Source: Cercospora beticola (lineage: Eukaryota; Ascomycota; Dothideomycetes; Mycosphaerellales; Mycosphaerellaceae). From it: a stretch of 64,000 bases of DNA. Below, in pieces: positions 1 to 10,844 of this stretch. The position numbers were made by a program, and so were the translations under genes. Location of the stretch: the NCBI RefSeq assembly GCF_033473495.1, contig NC_088939.1, forward strand, positions 4,774,001 through 4,838,000, read 5' to 3'. Every line of letters begins with the position of its first letter. Position 1 is the stretch's first letter. Under the pieces are notes generated by a model. The model saw nothing but the letters and a program-made list of their open reading frames with translations. It did no database searches and was not told the origin of the DNA.

Positions 1-717
1 TTGCCAGCGCCACCATGCCGCATTCAGCTGGCCATCCATGAAAGCTGAGGCCAGTCCAACTCGATTCGGTCTCGAAAGTTCCCACTCCGATCAAGCCACA
101 GAAAGCGAAGTATGACTAGCGGAGATGAAGTGGAGCTTGCACGTGCTAGCGCGCGGCATCAAACCTTATGATTGGTATGGCGTCTGCTTGGACACGCGAC
201 ACTGCAGACCAGCAGAAAGTCAAACTTCGCGCCATCATGATTCGAGATTGTGGCTGCCACGACGCAGAAGAGATCCAGACCTTTGGTCGGAGAGGCCGAA
301 TTGCTTCTGGGGCTGTCCAGCGGGCCCGACACTGGAAACTCTGAAGAGAGGGCTTCGGCTAAAACTTGCTTCTGGTCGTTTTGGTATGCTGCACGAGTGC
401 AAGGCGGTCAGCTGGATGGAGAATTCTTGCCAGTCAATGCCACGTGTGAGACGCCTTCTGCGAACGCACGAGCGCGCATTGATCGGTTCCCGCCAGACTT
501 TTGACAAGACATCGGTCCCGAAATCACGACGACGACACGGCATGACAAAAGCATGGGCCGTCGGCCTTTCTTTGAAGCACGTTGATTTCTGTGCTGTATA
601 CTTTTTGGGCGACGCCGCACTCACACAGTCATCAGCGTGACAGCGCACTGCTCTTCGACTCCATCAGCTGCTTTTTCAGCTCAGCTCAGCTGAGCAGACC
701 GCCTCGTGGCCTTTAGC
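1..717. other. Intergenic DNA downstream of HET-C
   Basis: No recognisable gene is seen. Overlapping open frames of 70-171 codons exist on both strands, but none has a start context, intron structure or composition that resembles a protein. The stretch lies past the 3' end of the minus-strand HET-C gene, so its right end should hold that gene's 3' UTR and terminator. Confidence 0.5.
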
Positions 718-3703
718 CTACCAACGACGCCTCTCCTCATCACCATAGCCGGAGCTTCCACCATAGCCTCCTCCTCCTCCATAACCGCCCTCGCCACGTC
801 GGCCGTATTCATCGTCGGACTCATCACGCCCTCCACCATATTCCTGTCTCTGGCCATAGCCGCCGCCACCATATGAATCTCCACCATAGCTCTGTTGCTG
901 TTGGCGGCCATACTCGTTACCGCCTCCATAGCTCGACTGTGACTCGTATCGGCTTTCCGAGCTGTACTCTTGCCTCGAGTAGCTACCGGACGACTGCTGC
1001 GAGTACTCCTCGCGCTGGTAGCCTCCGCCATACTGTTGCTGGCCACTGCTACGCTTGTACTCGTTGGAGTCGCGCTTGCGGCTACCAGATCGACGCCGAG
1101 ATCCAGAACGCTTGCGCTCACGGCTACCGCTGCGATCCCTGCCGCCGTAGCCAGATTGCTCGCGCTCCTTCTTGCGACGCTTCTCCTCCTTCTTGCGCTG
1201 CTTCTTCTGCTTCTTCTCCCAATCATCGTCGTCGTTGCTGTCGTCGTCATCTTCGCTGTCATCCTTCTTGTTGCCGTAACGTGTTTCCTGGTGCTGATAG
1301 GAGCGTCCATCACTGGTCACACGCTGGTGCTGAATTTCTTGCTGATAACCACCACCTGGCTGCTCGTAGCGACGCTCGCTGCGCTGTTCGTAACCTCCTC
1401 CCTGTGTTGGACGGGTCTCCGTGCGCTGCTCGAAGCCGTACCCGGTGTTGCCTTGGCGACCGTCTTGTTCGAAGCGCTGATATCTCTCCTCGTGACCACC
1501 ACTCTGATAGGAAGTCTGCTCATACGAAGCTTGACCATATCGCTCTTCTTGTCTGCCACTTCCGTAGCCACTTGAAGGTCGGTGAGCGGTCTCTGTAACG
1601 CGAGAAGTGTATGAGTCGTCGTCGTTGTAGCCACTGCTCTCGTACTTCTTCTTGTCAGCCTTCTTGTCGCTGCCGAACGCACCACCAAGGAGACCTGCGC
1701 CGACAGCGCCAGCCAGACCGCCCACAACAGAGCCGAGCGCACCACCGCCGATAGCCTCTCCAACTGCATCACCAATCTTGTTGGCCTCGGGATTGGACTG
1801 TCTACCCTTGAAGCCAGACTGGCTCTGCTGTGCAGCGTTGCCCAAGGCGCCAAGGACACCGCCAATGGCACCCGAGCTCTGGGAAGTGTTCATGGTTGGC
1901 AGTCCAAGCGGCTTGCCACATCCATGACCGTGATCGTGCACGCCCTCCTTGTGGTTGCGGCCTTGCTCAACGCCGTCGCGGGACAGCTTGTTGCGCAAGT
2001 CATCCTTCTCGCGCTCGCTCTGCTCATGCCACCATCGCTCGACTTGCTCGAACATGGCACGACGTCCATCAGATGCTCCGTCCTCGCCGTAGTCGCGGAG
2101 GGCTGGGTGGTGGAACACACCGTTGACGATTCGCTCGTTGGTGCGGCGGATGTCGATGTTATCATCATCCCAGCACGCGACAATCTGAGGGACGACCCAC
2201 TTGAGCACAGCGCTTGCGACCTTGCCAGCTGGCTCGTTGAGCACATTAGAAAAGTGGTCCTTGCTGAGCATGGAGTGGGTAGGATCGGTGCAGTGGTCAT
2301 CTTGGAAGACATTCAGTTGCTGGGCTTTGCTGGACTCGATGATCTCGCTCGAGCCAGTCTTGAGCTCCTCCTTGATCTGGCTGATGATCGGGACAACAAA
2401 GGGCGCCATGAGAGAAAAGACGAAGATGGTGACCTGGTTCTGCACTTGCTCGATCAGCTCCGGAAGAACGGGAATCTTCTCAATGGCCTCGGAAATTTGC
2501 ATAACAAGGCTGTCGTGAAATTCCATGAGAGGATAGATCTGCTTGGTGATCTCCTCCATCTGTCGAGTGAACTCCTCTGGCTCTTTCGGCGAGATGTGCA
2601 TGTTCTCCAAGCGGGCTGCCTGTGCGTTGGCTTGCAATTGGTCAGCCTTGCCTTTCTGATCAGCATCTCCGAGCAGTCCTGGTGGGAGCTTGTCGAGCAG
2701 CTCCTTAAGCAGACTCGTATCAGCGTTTTGGGATTGCTGCATGGTGTTCTCCAGCTCGTCCAACTCGAATTGAGTCGCCTTGTCAGTGAATTCTCCCATG
2801 ACAGAGTGCAAGAAATCCGTGCCACCGAACGTGCCTGTGATGACCGGGTAGACAGGACCGCGCGCTCCACGAAGTTGGATCTGAGCACGGCGACCGACGT
2901 GTGGGAAGATATCGCGCTCGCCCATTTCGATCAAGGCCAGCTCAGTGTAATTGCTGTGTGCAGAGAAATCTTCAAGACAGTGACAGGCCGTTCCAAGCAG
3001 ACGGAGAGCCTCGTAGAAGTCCTTCTTGTCATTGCTGTACTTGTATTGCCGACCAAGCTCGATGCAGCGCGTCAACAGCTGGCGAACCATGCCTGACGAA
3101 GTTGTGATACCCAAATCTTCTGAAGCAATGTAGTTCTTGAGACCGGTGCGTTCATCGACTGAGAGCTCGCGGCGCTCATCAATGGGCCCGCGGAGACGAC
3201 GATCGTACTGTCGGGCATCTTGGTTGTCGGCGTAGTCCTTTGGGTTCTGCAAATATCAGGATCAGCATGTCTCTTCGACAAGTCTACGCACTCAAGGTGT
3301 ATCTTACATCAATGTGCTCCTCCGGCCTGTAGCAACCCAGACGCTCCTTGGTAACCTCAAACTCGCCAGTGCCGTAGCCAAAGCTCATGAAGCCCAAGAT
3401 CCACAGCAGAAGACGGATAGCCTCAGCAGACACATACTTGACAGTGCCCACATCGACAGCCTGACTGTAGTCGCGCAGCCAGTTGCCAAAATATGTCCGC
3501 TTCACATCAAGCTTGCTGAACTTCTTGCCGCCCATGGCGCGAGCCGTGAGGAGCGTGAGGAGGGTATCTTCGATGTCTCCATGTCGCCAATTCTGTCCCT
3601 CAATCTTACTGAGGCTGGCGATGTTGCCGGCGCCGAACGCATGGGCGTGCCCCGCGTAGAGGACAACCAGCAGTGCCACAATAGGCAGCCAATTTCGTGC
3701 CAT
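718..3703 (-). CDS. het-C: Heterokaryon incompatibility protein HET-C (two exons)
   Basis: Exon 1 is 3703-3308 and exon 2 is 3246-718. The 61-nt intron (3307-3247) has GTAAG/GCAG ends and joins the frame between EEHID and NPKDY. The product is 974 residues, close to the size I know for Neurospora HET-C. It starts MARNWLPIVALLVVLYAGHA, a clear signal peptide. Family-typical blocks follow: a segment around residues 50-75 with KKFSKLDVKRTYFGNWLRDY, then GCYRPEEHID and CHCLEDFSAHSNY. A glycine-rich zipper (GGLAGAVGAGLLGGAFG) follows near residue 500. The tail is long and low-complexity (Gly, Ser, Gln, Tyr) with an acidic run, a Lys-rich run and SGSR repeats. In Neurospora, different het-c alleles trigger vegetative incompatibility; the glycine-rich tail is typical. 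Whether this copy is an incompatibility gene or only the conserved orthologue cannot be told from one allele. Confidence 0.93.
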
Positions 3704-4505
3704 GATGGCGGGGTGTGTCGGTGGTTTTGTCGGCGCGGGAGTGGAGGGTGCGGTGATGTTGGATGCGAGCAGGAGAGATGTCGTGAGTGAAGATGTGTTG
3801 AGGAGCTGTTGCTCACACCACCAGCCGCTAAGAAAAGGCGCGTTGGAGCTGGAGCAGGACTGGTTCACCGCCGTCGACAAACAATTCGCTGCCTGTGCTG
3901 CACCCTGAAACACAGCGTGGAGGGGGGAGCGCTTGATGTCACTGCCAAGACTGCCATCTTCTCCTCGCGAAGAACCATTCTTCACCCACCAAAACCCACT
4001 TTCACATGCAAAGACCAAGCGCGGACGGCGCGCATCGAATCCGAGCAAGGTCGACGAGATATCGGGATGTCAAACACGAAATGACTATGATGCTCAGCTC
4101 TTTCGCCCGAGCTGTGCAGCTCCATCCCGCATCCTGCGAACGTCGCGTGGAGAACGCGTCCTCGTCCAATAGTTGACTACTCAGGAGAACGCAATACTGC
4201 TTGGCTTCCTCTATCTGACTACTGACGAGCATGGTGGATTGGGAATATGGTGGAAAGACGCCAGTCGCCCGTCTTGTTGGCCTTAGCTTGACATGAGACG
4301 ATTCCCGAGAATATTCACATGTTTAATCTGTACAGTATACCCTGCTGAAGACAAATTCCTTCAACTGAATCGAAATCACAGAGACCGCTTCCGCCGCACA
4401 AACTTCAGTCCGCACAGCAATGTCCAGTCCCTTGAAGAAGCAAGATCTAGCCCTTGAGCCAGTCAACTAAGCAAGACCGCTGCCCCATCGCAATACAGCC
4501 TGCGG
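3704..4505. other. Upstream region of HET-C
   Basis: About 0.8 kb between the HET-C start codon and the end of the next minus-strand gene. It should carry the HET-C promoter. Several short open frames overlap here, but none looks like a protein, and no clear TATA box or repeat was found. Confidence 0.4.
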
Positions 4506-5123
4506 CTATGCTGCACGCGTCTTGATGTGCTGTCGCACGACGCCAGCCAGCCACCTTCCGATCGATTCGAAATCAAAATGGCCGTCCAGCCACTTATCCA
4601 AGCATGCCAGAAAGATCGTGACCAGCATCATGCCCATCATACCCCAGATCCAAGTCGCCTGCACCCCCGGCGAATATGGTCGCTGCCCATTGCGCAGTCG
4701 TTGAAGCCACGCCAGCATAATGTCTCGCTGACATGGCCATGATCCTGTTCCAGCGACCATCTTGCTGAGTGCGCTGTCATCAGGCCATATCTTCGGCACG
4801 ATCGTCCACGTGCGATTGATGAGAGGAATGCGCATCTCCAGCCCTGTATGGGTATACATGTCTACGATGTATCTCGCAAGCTGATAAAAGACCGGCTTGA
4901 CGATGCAGAACGTGGTGATTGAGATGAGGCCGAACCCAGCAAACGGCAAGACCAGGATGTAGATGCCAAATATGGCTTTTGTGCTCTTGATATCCTCCGC
5001 CTTTTCCCGTGTTGCCTTGATCCTCTCTTCTGTCCAGTCCTTGCTGATGCGACCACATTCGGCGTCGTTGGTTGCTGGTTGCTTTTCTGTCTCGCGAGCC
5101 AATACGCCTTTTTGCTCGTCCAT
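4506..5123 (-). CDS. Small membrane protein, unknown function
   Basis: Single-exon frame; the start at 5123 (MDEQKGVLARETEKQ) gives 205 residues. An in-frame upstream ATG at 5237 would add 38 residues that look like untranslated sequence, so the inner start is preferred. The N-terminus is charged and polar (EERIKATREKAEDIK). A hydrophobic helix follows (IFGIYILVLPFAGFGLISI), then a soluble loop with INRTWTIVPKIWP and CQRDIMLAWLQRL, then a second helix (WIWGMMGMMLVTIFLACL). The end KWLDGHFDFESIGRWLAGVV is amphipathic. This suggests a two-pass membrane protein with a lumenal or cytosolic loop of about 85 residues. I do not recognise the family. It points the same way as HET-C, 800 bp upstream of it. 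Confidence 0.6.
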   Translation of the reverse strand: MDEQKGVLARETEKQPATNDAECGRISKDWTEERIKATREKAEDIKSTKAIFGIYILVLPFAGFGLISITTFCIVKPVFYQLARYIVDMYTHTGLEMRIPLINRTWTIVPKIWPDDSALSKMVAGTGSWPCQRDIMLAWLQRLRNGQRPYSPGVQATWIWGMMGMMLVTIFLACLDKWLDGHFDFESIGRWLAGVVRQHIKTRAA

Positions 5124-6340
5124 GACTGTGAATTGGTCCGTCTGCGCAAGTGAACAATGTGAGAGACTGGGATTGTCAAAGCTTCGGTGGCAGTAGAGGG
5201 ATTTTGGATGAGAGTCGAAGCGGAGAATCGGGCGCAAGTCAAACTTATAGTGCTGCGGTACGTTGCAAGAAAAAAGTGAGCTCGTTTTCTGGCTCAGCTA
5301 CAGACAGAGTTTCCGAGAGCCAAAGATTCACACATTCGGCGGCAGCTGGTTTCTGCTGACTTGTCGGCGCGTAGCGGACGGATATGGTATGTTCCATAAT
5401 ATCGCAGACACTATGGTAAATGAGTAATGGCTGTTCTACCATCACGGGAAAGAGCACTGGGCAGAACTGCTCAACCTTAGCTTCGTTGTCGCTCTGAATC
5501 GCTGTCCAGCACGAAGCCAACAGTGCTCCAGATGGAGCAATTACGCTGTGGGGGCGTACCAGCGAAGTATCAGAAGTCAGCATGCTTCTTTCCATCCTAA
5601 TTGGAGCTCATGCTGTGGCTTTGCAACTCGCGTACCAGGAGCGCCAAACATCCACTGGAGAAACGACGACGTGACAGAGGAGCACCTTCGCTCGTGCATT
5701 GTTTACACCCACCCTGACACCGATAAGCAGGTGCAGCGGCGGTCTACCTTCATATCTCGTGTGTTCCCTTCCCACCCTCTCTTCTCTCTCCAAGAACCCT
5801 AATACCAGCTCACGGACCTACGACCATCACTATCACTAATGGCGCCTACATTCATTTTGGACAGAGACACCCTCCTTTCTGGCCTGCTCAAATGGTCGTA
5901 GCTCGACCCCGTGTCCTGGTATTGGCCAGTACTCATCGAATTTCCGGTGACGTTTCTCGTCCGGACCCTATGGCTCAAGTCAATCATCAAGAAGTATGAG
6001 CTCTCCCAGACATGGGACATATGCTTCTCCATAGGGGTCTTTCTCTTGCTGAAGGCAATCATGGGAGCCGTTGAGAAGGTCGGCGGTGCCTTTTGGTCCG
6101 CCATACGACTCAACGAGTAACCATCCAGAAGAGAAAGAGCTTGACTGCCTGTACGGGCAGCAGTCAACGCTCGTGACGACACTCGAACCCGGAATTCGAA
6201 CAAGGCAACCCCTCCGGAGCCTCTGGACAGTTCGGCTGTCCACTCCGCCAGTGGGGATTCCTTGCCGGAGAACAACCTCAACGTGGTGGCAAGGTGGCAA
6301 CGTGCCTCTGGCGCGGCGAAGTTCTCTCCTCGCAGATCTC
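5124..6340. other. Gene-poor stretch with one isolated repeat unit
   Basis: No gene can be supported. A minus-strand open frame (6374-5799, 191 codons) and a plus-strand one (5911-6120) with hydrophobic segments overlap each other; neither has a recognisable domain. Around 5460-5560, in reverse orientation, lies one copy of the unit that is tandemly repeated at 7.3-8.0 kb. The shared core, read on the minus strand, is TGTTGGCTTCGTGCTGGACA followed by CAGAGCGACAAC. Confidence 0.4.
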
Positions 6341-6349
6341 TGGATATCA

Positions 6350-7250
6350 TGGCACTCCGTGAGCCACTGGTCATTGCTCTCTCTCAGGTGAGTACCTTTC
6401 CAGGCTTTCAGAGAACGAAGAAGCTCATTAGCTCAGCTCGGTGCAAGCCTTGCTTTTTCACAGATCTCCGAAATCGTGGGACTGTGCAAGCCAACGCCCA
6501 TGGCGAGCTACCAGGATGGCGTCCTCTAGAACACGTGGAAGCACATCAATTCAGCTCGATACAGTGGTGGTTGACCCGAATCAAGACTGCAATCAACCAA
6601 TTGCAGGTGACAAAGATCCGCAAATGCACTCCTCGCATTCAGTGGACTGCCGAACAATTGGACCCACGCAAGTTCTTTGACATGGTCCTCGAGGATCTCC
6701 TGACCAATGCGTCACCACAGCCCGGTCGGAATTTCGTCAAGCAGGATGCGAAGGTTACGAACAGGAAAAAGTGCATGAAATTCCTCGTCAACATAGTGTG
6801 ACCGGAGATATTCGACGATTCACCACAAGTGTCGTGCACGAGGACACATTAAACTCAGCAGAGAAGGACAACTTCTGCGCAGATGTTGCCACCATAATCA
6901 ACAATTTTCCGAGGACTGGCAGAAACTCTTCAATTCAGCCCGACCCAGTTCTCCCGCCAGCCCCGATCTCCGAAAGTCATGCCACCTCATGTGCCACGAG
7001 GCATGGAGCCCGTTCGAGACATTGTAGTCCGGGACTTGCGGAAGCATGGCAAACTAACCGGCCCATTCCTTTCCTCGGCACCGTTCTCTCGACATGATGG
7101 GATCCTGCGAGCTACGAGGGATGGCAACGTGTCAAGAGTTTGTACTTCAAGACTTGCGGAAGCAGATTCAAACAGTCGGCCGACTCCTCTCACCACCACA
7201 GATGTCTCGAGGAAATGAGACTCTCCAAGCCACTGTGTATCGCGCCATTC
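6350..7250 (+). repeat. Degenerate tandem repeat, about 118-bp period
   Basis: Three pairs of matching words lie exactly 118 bp apart: CAGCTCG at 6434 and 6552, CGAGG(C/G)ATGG at 6997 and 7115, and GACTTGCGGAAGCA at 7033 and 7151. Diverged relatives (GATCTCCGAAA at 6463 and 6965; CAGCYCG at 6936) lie at other spacings, as expected after insertions and deletions. Translated in one frame, the two best units share RDLRKHGKLTG-like and QDLRKQIQTVG-like strings. This could be a decayed coding duplication or a plain minisatellite. A 179-codon frame (6262-6801) overlaps it and is not recognised. Confidence 0.55.
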
Positions 7251-7272
7251 CTGTTACGCATCCGCGTGGATC

Positions 7273-8060
7273 TGCAGAAAGAGCTGGACCCGGGTAAATC
7301 TTCTCTTCTTACGCCAGTGCTCTCCTCAGCGCGCATGCAATGCCTGAATATCCCATCTGAAGCTCTGGTCGGTTCGTGCTGGTCAGCAAAGCAGAGCGAC
7401 AATGGAGCTAGACTGATGTCTCTCATAGTCTTCGAATATTGGATGGACAAAATCGTCGGCTCCGTTAGCATCGTGCTGGACACCGAAGCAGAGCAACAAC
7501 AAAGCCTGGTTGATGCTCCGCTCGACTTCACGAATATCGGACTGTTGAATTATCAGCTCCATTGGCTTCACGCCGGACCATGAGCCAGAGCGACCAAGAA
7601 GCTGCAACGATACTTGACGCAATCTTGCGATTCTTGAACTGCTTGATCGCCAGCTCTGTCGGCTTTATGCAACAACGCATGCCTGGGCGAGGACAAAGGT
7701 GTGCCAATGCTCCGGTTGCCTCTGCGTACGCTGGAACGATGGCTTTTCAGCTCCATTTGCGTCATGCTGGACAACAAATCAGAGCGACCACCAGCTTTGT
7801 CTGTGCTTCGCCTATCTTCAAGAGCCTGGAATGTTGGAGCGCCACCTCTGTTGGCTTCATGATGGACAGCGGACCAGAGCTGCTGCAGATCTGCATCAAT
7901 GCTTCGCTCGGCCTCGCGAGGGTTGGATTGCTTGGTCGTCAGTCCAGTTGGCTTCATGTTAGGGAATGATCTGGAGTGAGTGCATGCATTGTGCCGATGC
8001 CTCAGTCGATCGATTGCACGCCGAGTCGGCGCGGGCTGGACCGTTGGCAATGGAGGCACG
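7273..8060 (+). repeat. Tandem array of 97-bp units
   Basis: Successive units start at about 7377, 7474, 7571, 7668, 7765, 7860 and 7957 (spacings 97, 97, 97, 97, 95, 97), with a weaker unit before 7377. Each opens with a variant of TGCTGGACA, carries CAGAGCGAC some 15 bp later, and closes with CAGCTCTGTTGGCTTCA. Identity between units is only moderate, but alignment is almost gap-free. Because 97 is not a multiple of three, no frame can run through the array. GC content is ordinary and CpA/TpG is kept, so this array was not mutated like the transposon island. Confidence 0.85.
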
Positions 8061-8413
8061 AGCGTGGCCTCAATATGGTTGGCCGGTAAAGTGAGGCCGA
8101 ATGGAGGATTGCAATGCTTGGTTGCACTGCCCTGCAGGCTGCAGATTGCCGCAGCCTGACTCATCAAGAATCCTTCGTGTTGCTTCGGCGCAACAGGCAC
8201 CAACAACCACAATACAATTCCTTTTGCGACGACTCGACCTGTTTCCGATACCTTCGAAAGGCGCGCACTCGGGCTTATCGTAATTCCAACAGCTCTGCGA
8301 CATCTCCTCCACAGCTGCGACTCGCACTGACGCCAAGCCAATAACAATCGAACACGCATCGCCACAAGTTTTCCACTGCTGTACTGGTTTCAAAAATCTG
8401 CGCCGCCATCACA

Positions 8414-9238
8414 ATGGCCTCTCTTCCAGGCGACTTCCTGTCGTCGCCGGCACCAGACATCACAGTTGATCGCATCAACTTCGCTGAGAGCACTCTACCA
8501 TGTTACGCAGGCCTCTACGCCGTGATTCTCGACAATGTACTCAGCCCAGAGGAGTGCAAGCAGTTCGTCTCCGCAGCCGAAGCAACAACGAATGGCCAAT
8601 GGGAGCGGGCCATGATCAACATCGGAGGTGGTCGCCAAGAATTGCACACTGACGCTCGGAATTGCGGGCGCATCATCTGGGATTCTCGCGAGATCGTTGC
8701 CAAAATTTGGAAGCGCATCGAGCACTTGCCGGAAATGCAGGAGATCGTCCGGCTGGAGAATGTTCCAACGATCTTCGGAAATGGTCCTGCGAAGCGAGGT
8801 GAGATCTGGAAGTTCACTCGACCGAACGAGCGCATGAGATTTCTCAAATACGTGGGAGGAGAGTACTTCCGGCCTCACTGTGACGGGGCATACGAGACAC
8901 CGGACAAGAAAGAGAGGTCGTACTTTACAATGCACTTGTATCTGAACAGTGGGGGAGCGCTGTCCAAGGAGGAGCTCGCCAAGCTGAGTGCTGAAGAGCG
9001 CAAAAACGTGCTGATCGGCGGTGCGACCACTTTCCACAGGCCGAACATGGATCGCAGCAAAGACATTGATGTCCTGCCCAAGACTGGCCGCATCTTGATC
9101 TTTCAGCATCGGAATCTGCTTCACTGCGGAGATGATGTACTGCGCGGGGTGAAGTACACGATGCGGACGGATTTGATGTACACGTGGGAGGCTTCGGACA
9201 ACGGCCTGAAGAGCAAAATGCCGGCACTTGATGATTGA
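8414..9238 (+). CDS. 2-oxoglutarate/Fe(II)-dependent oxygenase (prolyl 4-hydroxylase-like)
   Basis: Single-exon gene, 274 residues, starting MASLPGDFLSSPAPD. The double-stranded beta-helix signature is complete. Iron ligands are H155 and D157 in RPHCDGAYE and H237 in NLLHCGDD; R251 in TMRTDLMY is placed to bind 2-oxoglutarate. The domain fills most of the protein, with a strand-loop-helix start (YAVILDNVLSPEECKQFV) typical of the P4Hc family. No signal peptide or targeting sequence is evident, so a cytosolic enzyme is likely. Family members hydroxylate prolines or small molecules; the substrate cannot be read from sequence. The decayed 97-bp array ends about 350 bp upstream, leaving a short promoter. 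Confidence 0.88.
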   Translation: MASLPGDFLSSPAPDITVDRINFAESTLPCYAGLYAVILDNVLSPEECKQFVSAAEATTNGQWERAMINIGGGRQELHTDARNCGRIIWDSREIVAKIWKRIEHLPEMQEIVRLENVPTIFGNGPAKRGEIWKFTRPNERMRFLKYVGGEYFRPHCDGAYETPDKKERSYFTMHLYLNSGGALSKEELAKLSAEERKNVLIGGATTFHRPNMDRSKDIDVLPKTGRILIFQHRNLLHCGDDVLRGVKYTMRTDLMYTWEASDNGLKSKMPALDD

Positions 9239-10777
9239 TTTGATTTGCAGCTCAAGTGAATGATAGTGGTCGTGGCCAGGTGCATTCTCCGAGAGAGCGT
9301 GTCGCCCAGCGAGTACGTAGTTAATCTACCAAAATTGCAGATTTCGAAGTCATTGTCAGTAGTATTCTTGCTCTCACCAGTGCTCAGAGTTCGTACTCAC
9401 CTTCAAAAAAGAAAATTGAAGCGCCGTCCTCACAAGAATAATCGGAATCGAATGATACCCGGAACTTCCGCCCACCATATCTCGCGACAGGTGTAGATGG
9501 CAGAAGCTCAGATACGCTGCGTATTGCACTAAAGTGATCGTACCTCTTCTTCACAGAAAGAGCATACACACAATCTTCGCACCGGCTCCCATAGCCACAG
9601 AGGGTCCAAACAAAGTCCGGCCCTTGTGGCTGAGATTTCTGATGCCGAGTGCAACCATGAAGTCATGGCAGGCCCTCACGAGCAGTGATGCCGAACGCCG
9701 CCGCGGAGGGCAGGCATTGGGCAGTGCAGGTTGTTGAAAATTACTCCGAATTTCTCATTTGCCAGAAAGACTTGCCAGGCGCGCGAGCGCGAGGTTTTCG
9801 TCGGTGTGTGAGCAAAGAAACGCAGCTTTTGTGAGGACGGCGCTTGAAGAGAGAAAAGAAGAAGGTGGTGATTCGGAATTTGGAAGTTTGAGAGAAATGC
9901 TAGTGCGGCTCTGCGGGAGGGGCCGGTAGAACTATGACTCGCGTGTTCTGCCTGCCTGCCCCTGCGTGCTGGTTTGAGAGGAGCTGGAGGAGACGCGTGC
10001 TTGAATACATGTACGTTCACATGTACCATTGCTCTTCACGATGTCATTGTCTATTGTGATGTGAGAGTTCACTCCGCCCTTTCGGTTCGACTACGAGCTC
10101 CGTCACATATCTTCACGTCGAGCAGCTTGTCACCGGATCGCCGCCATTCTTCCCACCAGGTCCTTCCACCGCACGCGTTCGTCTTGATACAGATTCGTCC
10201 ATTGGAGAAGGAATATCAGGATGGACTTGTATGGTCTCGCCGTTCCGAGGCAGACACGGTCTGCGAGGTGGGCAGAGTTGAAGACGGCATTTTGGGCGCT
10301 GGCACTCCGGGTCCCCAAGGCCTTCATGATGGTCTCGTGAAGAGCAGAATATGGGCCGTAGCTAAGTCCACATCCCGAACATCGGGCTATGTGCAGTATT
10401 CCGCTCATTGCTGTTCATTCTTCAGTCCTGTTATCTTGGTGGCTTGAGATCGAGGACGGCGGCCGCACTTTTGGCTACGGCCGAAGGGCGGCCATCTGCT
10501 CTCTCGATCTTGCAATGGAAGAACTCTCCTACACGAGAACACAATTGACTAATCACACAGAATATACAGCTTTTCCGGTGTCTCTTCGATCTTGCCGACA
10601 AGCCGGATGAGGGACTTGCCAAACCTGGGAAAGTCAAATCACGCCTTGGCCCCGGCCCATGACGACGAGCTGCATCTCTCCACTTGTTCCTGCATTTCCT
10701 CTCGTCACGAAGTTGAGCCTCTCGGCCTCTGCAGGCATTGTGGACTGCATCTGTTGACAGTTCCGAGCCTTCGTCAG
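9239..10777. other. Intergenic DNA between oxygenase and GH31 gene
   Basis: About 1.5 kb with no gene I can support. Short frames on both strands (for example 9974-10447 plus, 10029-9676 minus) are mutually overlapping and featureless. The right end is the promoter of the GH31 gene. Confidence 0.4.
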
Positions 10778-10784
10778 TATATAA
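10778..10784 (+). promoter_or_regulatory. TATA box of the GH31 gene
   Basis: TATATAA lies about 60 bp upstream of the chosen start codon at 10845. That leaves room for a short 5' UTR and supports the inner ATG over the one at 10815. Confidence 0.5.
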
Positions 10785-10844
10785 TGGCACCACCGAGGTA
10801 AGTCGTGGTCTTGGTTGATCTCTATCCTCACCCAGCCAGGCACG

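Noticed and set aside
125..640. 171-codon plus-strand frame at the left edge
   Set aside because: Other frames of similar length overlap it on both strands; no signal peptide, domain or splice site supports it.
1924..3096. 390-codon plus-strand open frame
   Set aside because: It lies antisense to HET-C exon 2. It is hydrophobic because it mirrors Glu/Asp/Lys codons of a real gene, and it has no recognisable domain.
6185..6215. GTTCGAATTC on the minus strand, suggestive of a tRNA T-loop
   Set aside because: No cloverleaf could be folded around it; acceptor and anticodon arms are missing.
7273..8060. Cluster of C/D snoRNAs as explanation of the 97-bp array
   Set aside because: Units are homologous along their whole length and lack regular C (RTGATGA) and D (CTGA) boxes at their ends, unlike snoRNA clusters.
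7273..8060. CRISPR-like array
   Set aside because: There is no short exact repeat separated by unrelated spacers; the whole 97-bp unit is repeated and diverged, and the genome is fungal.
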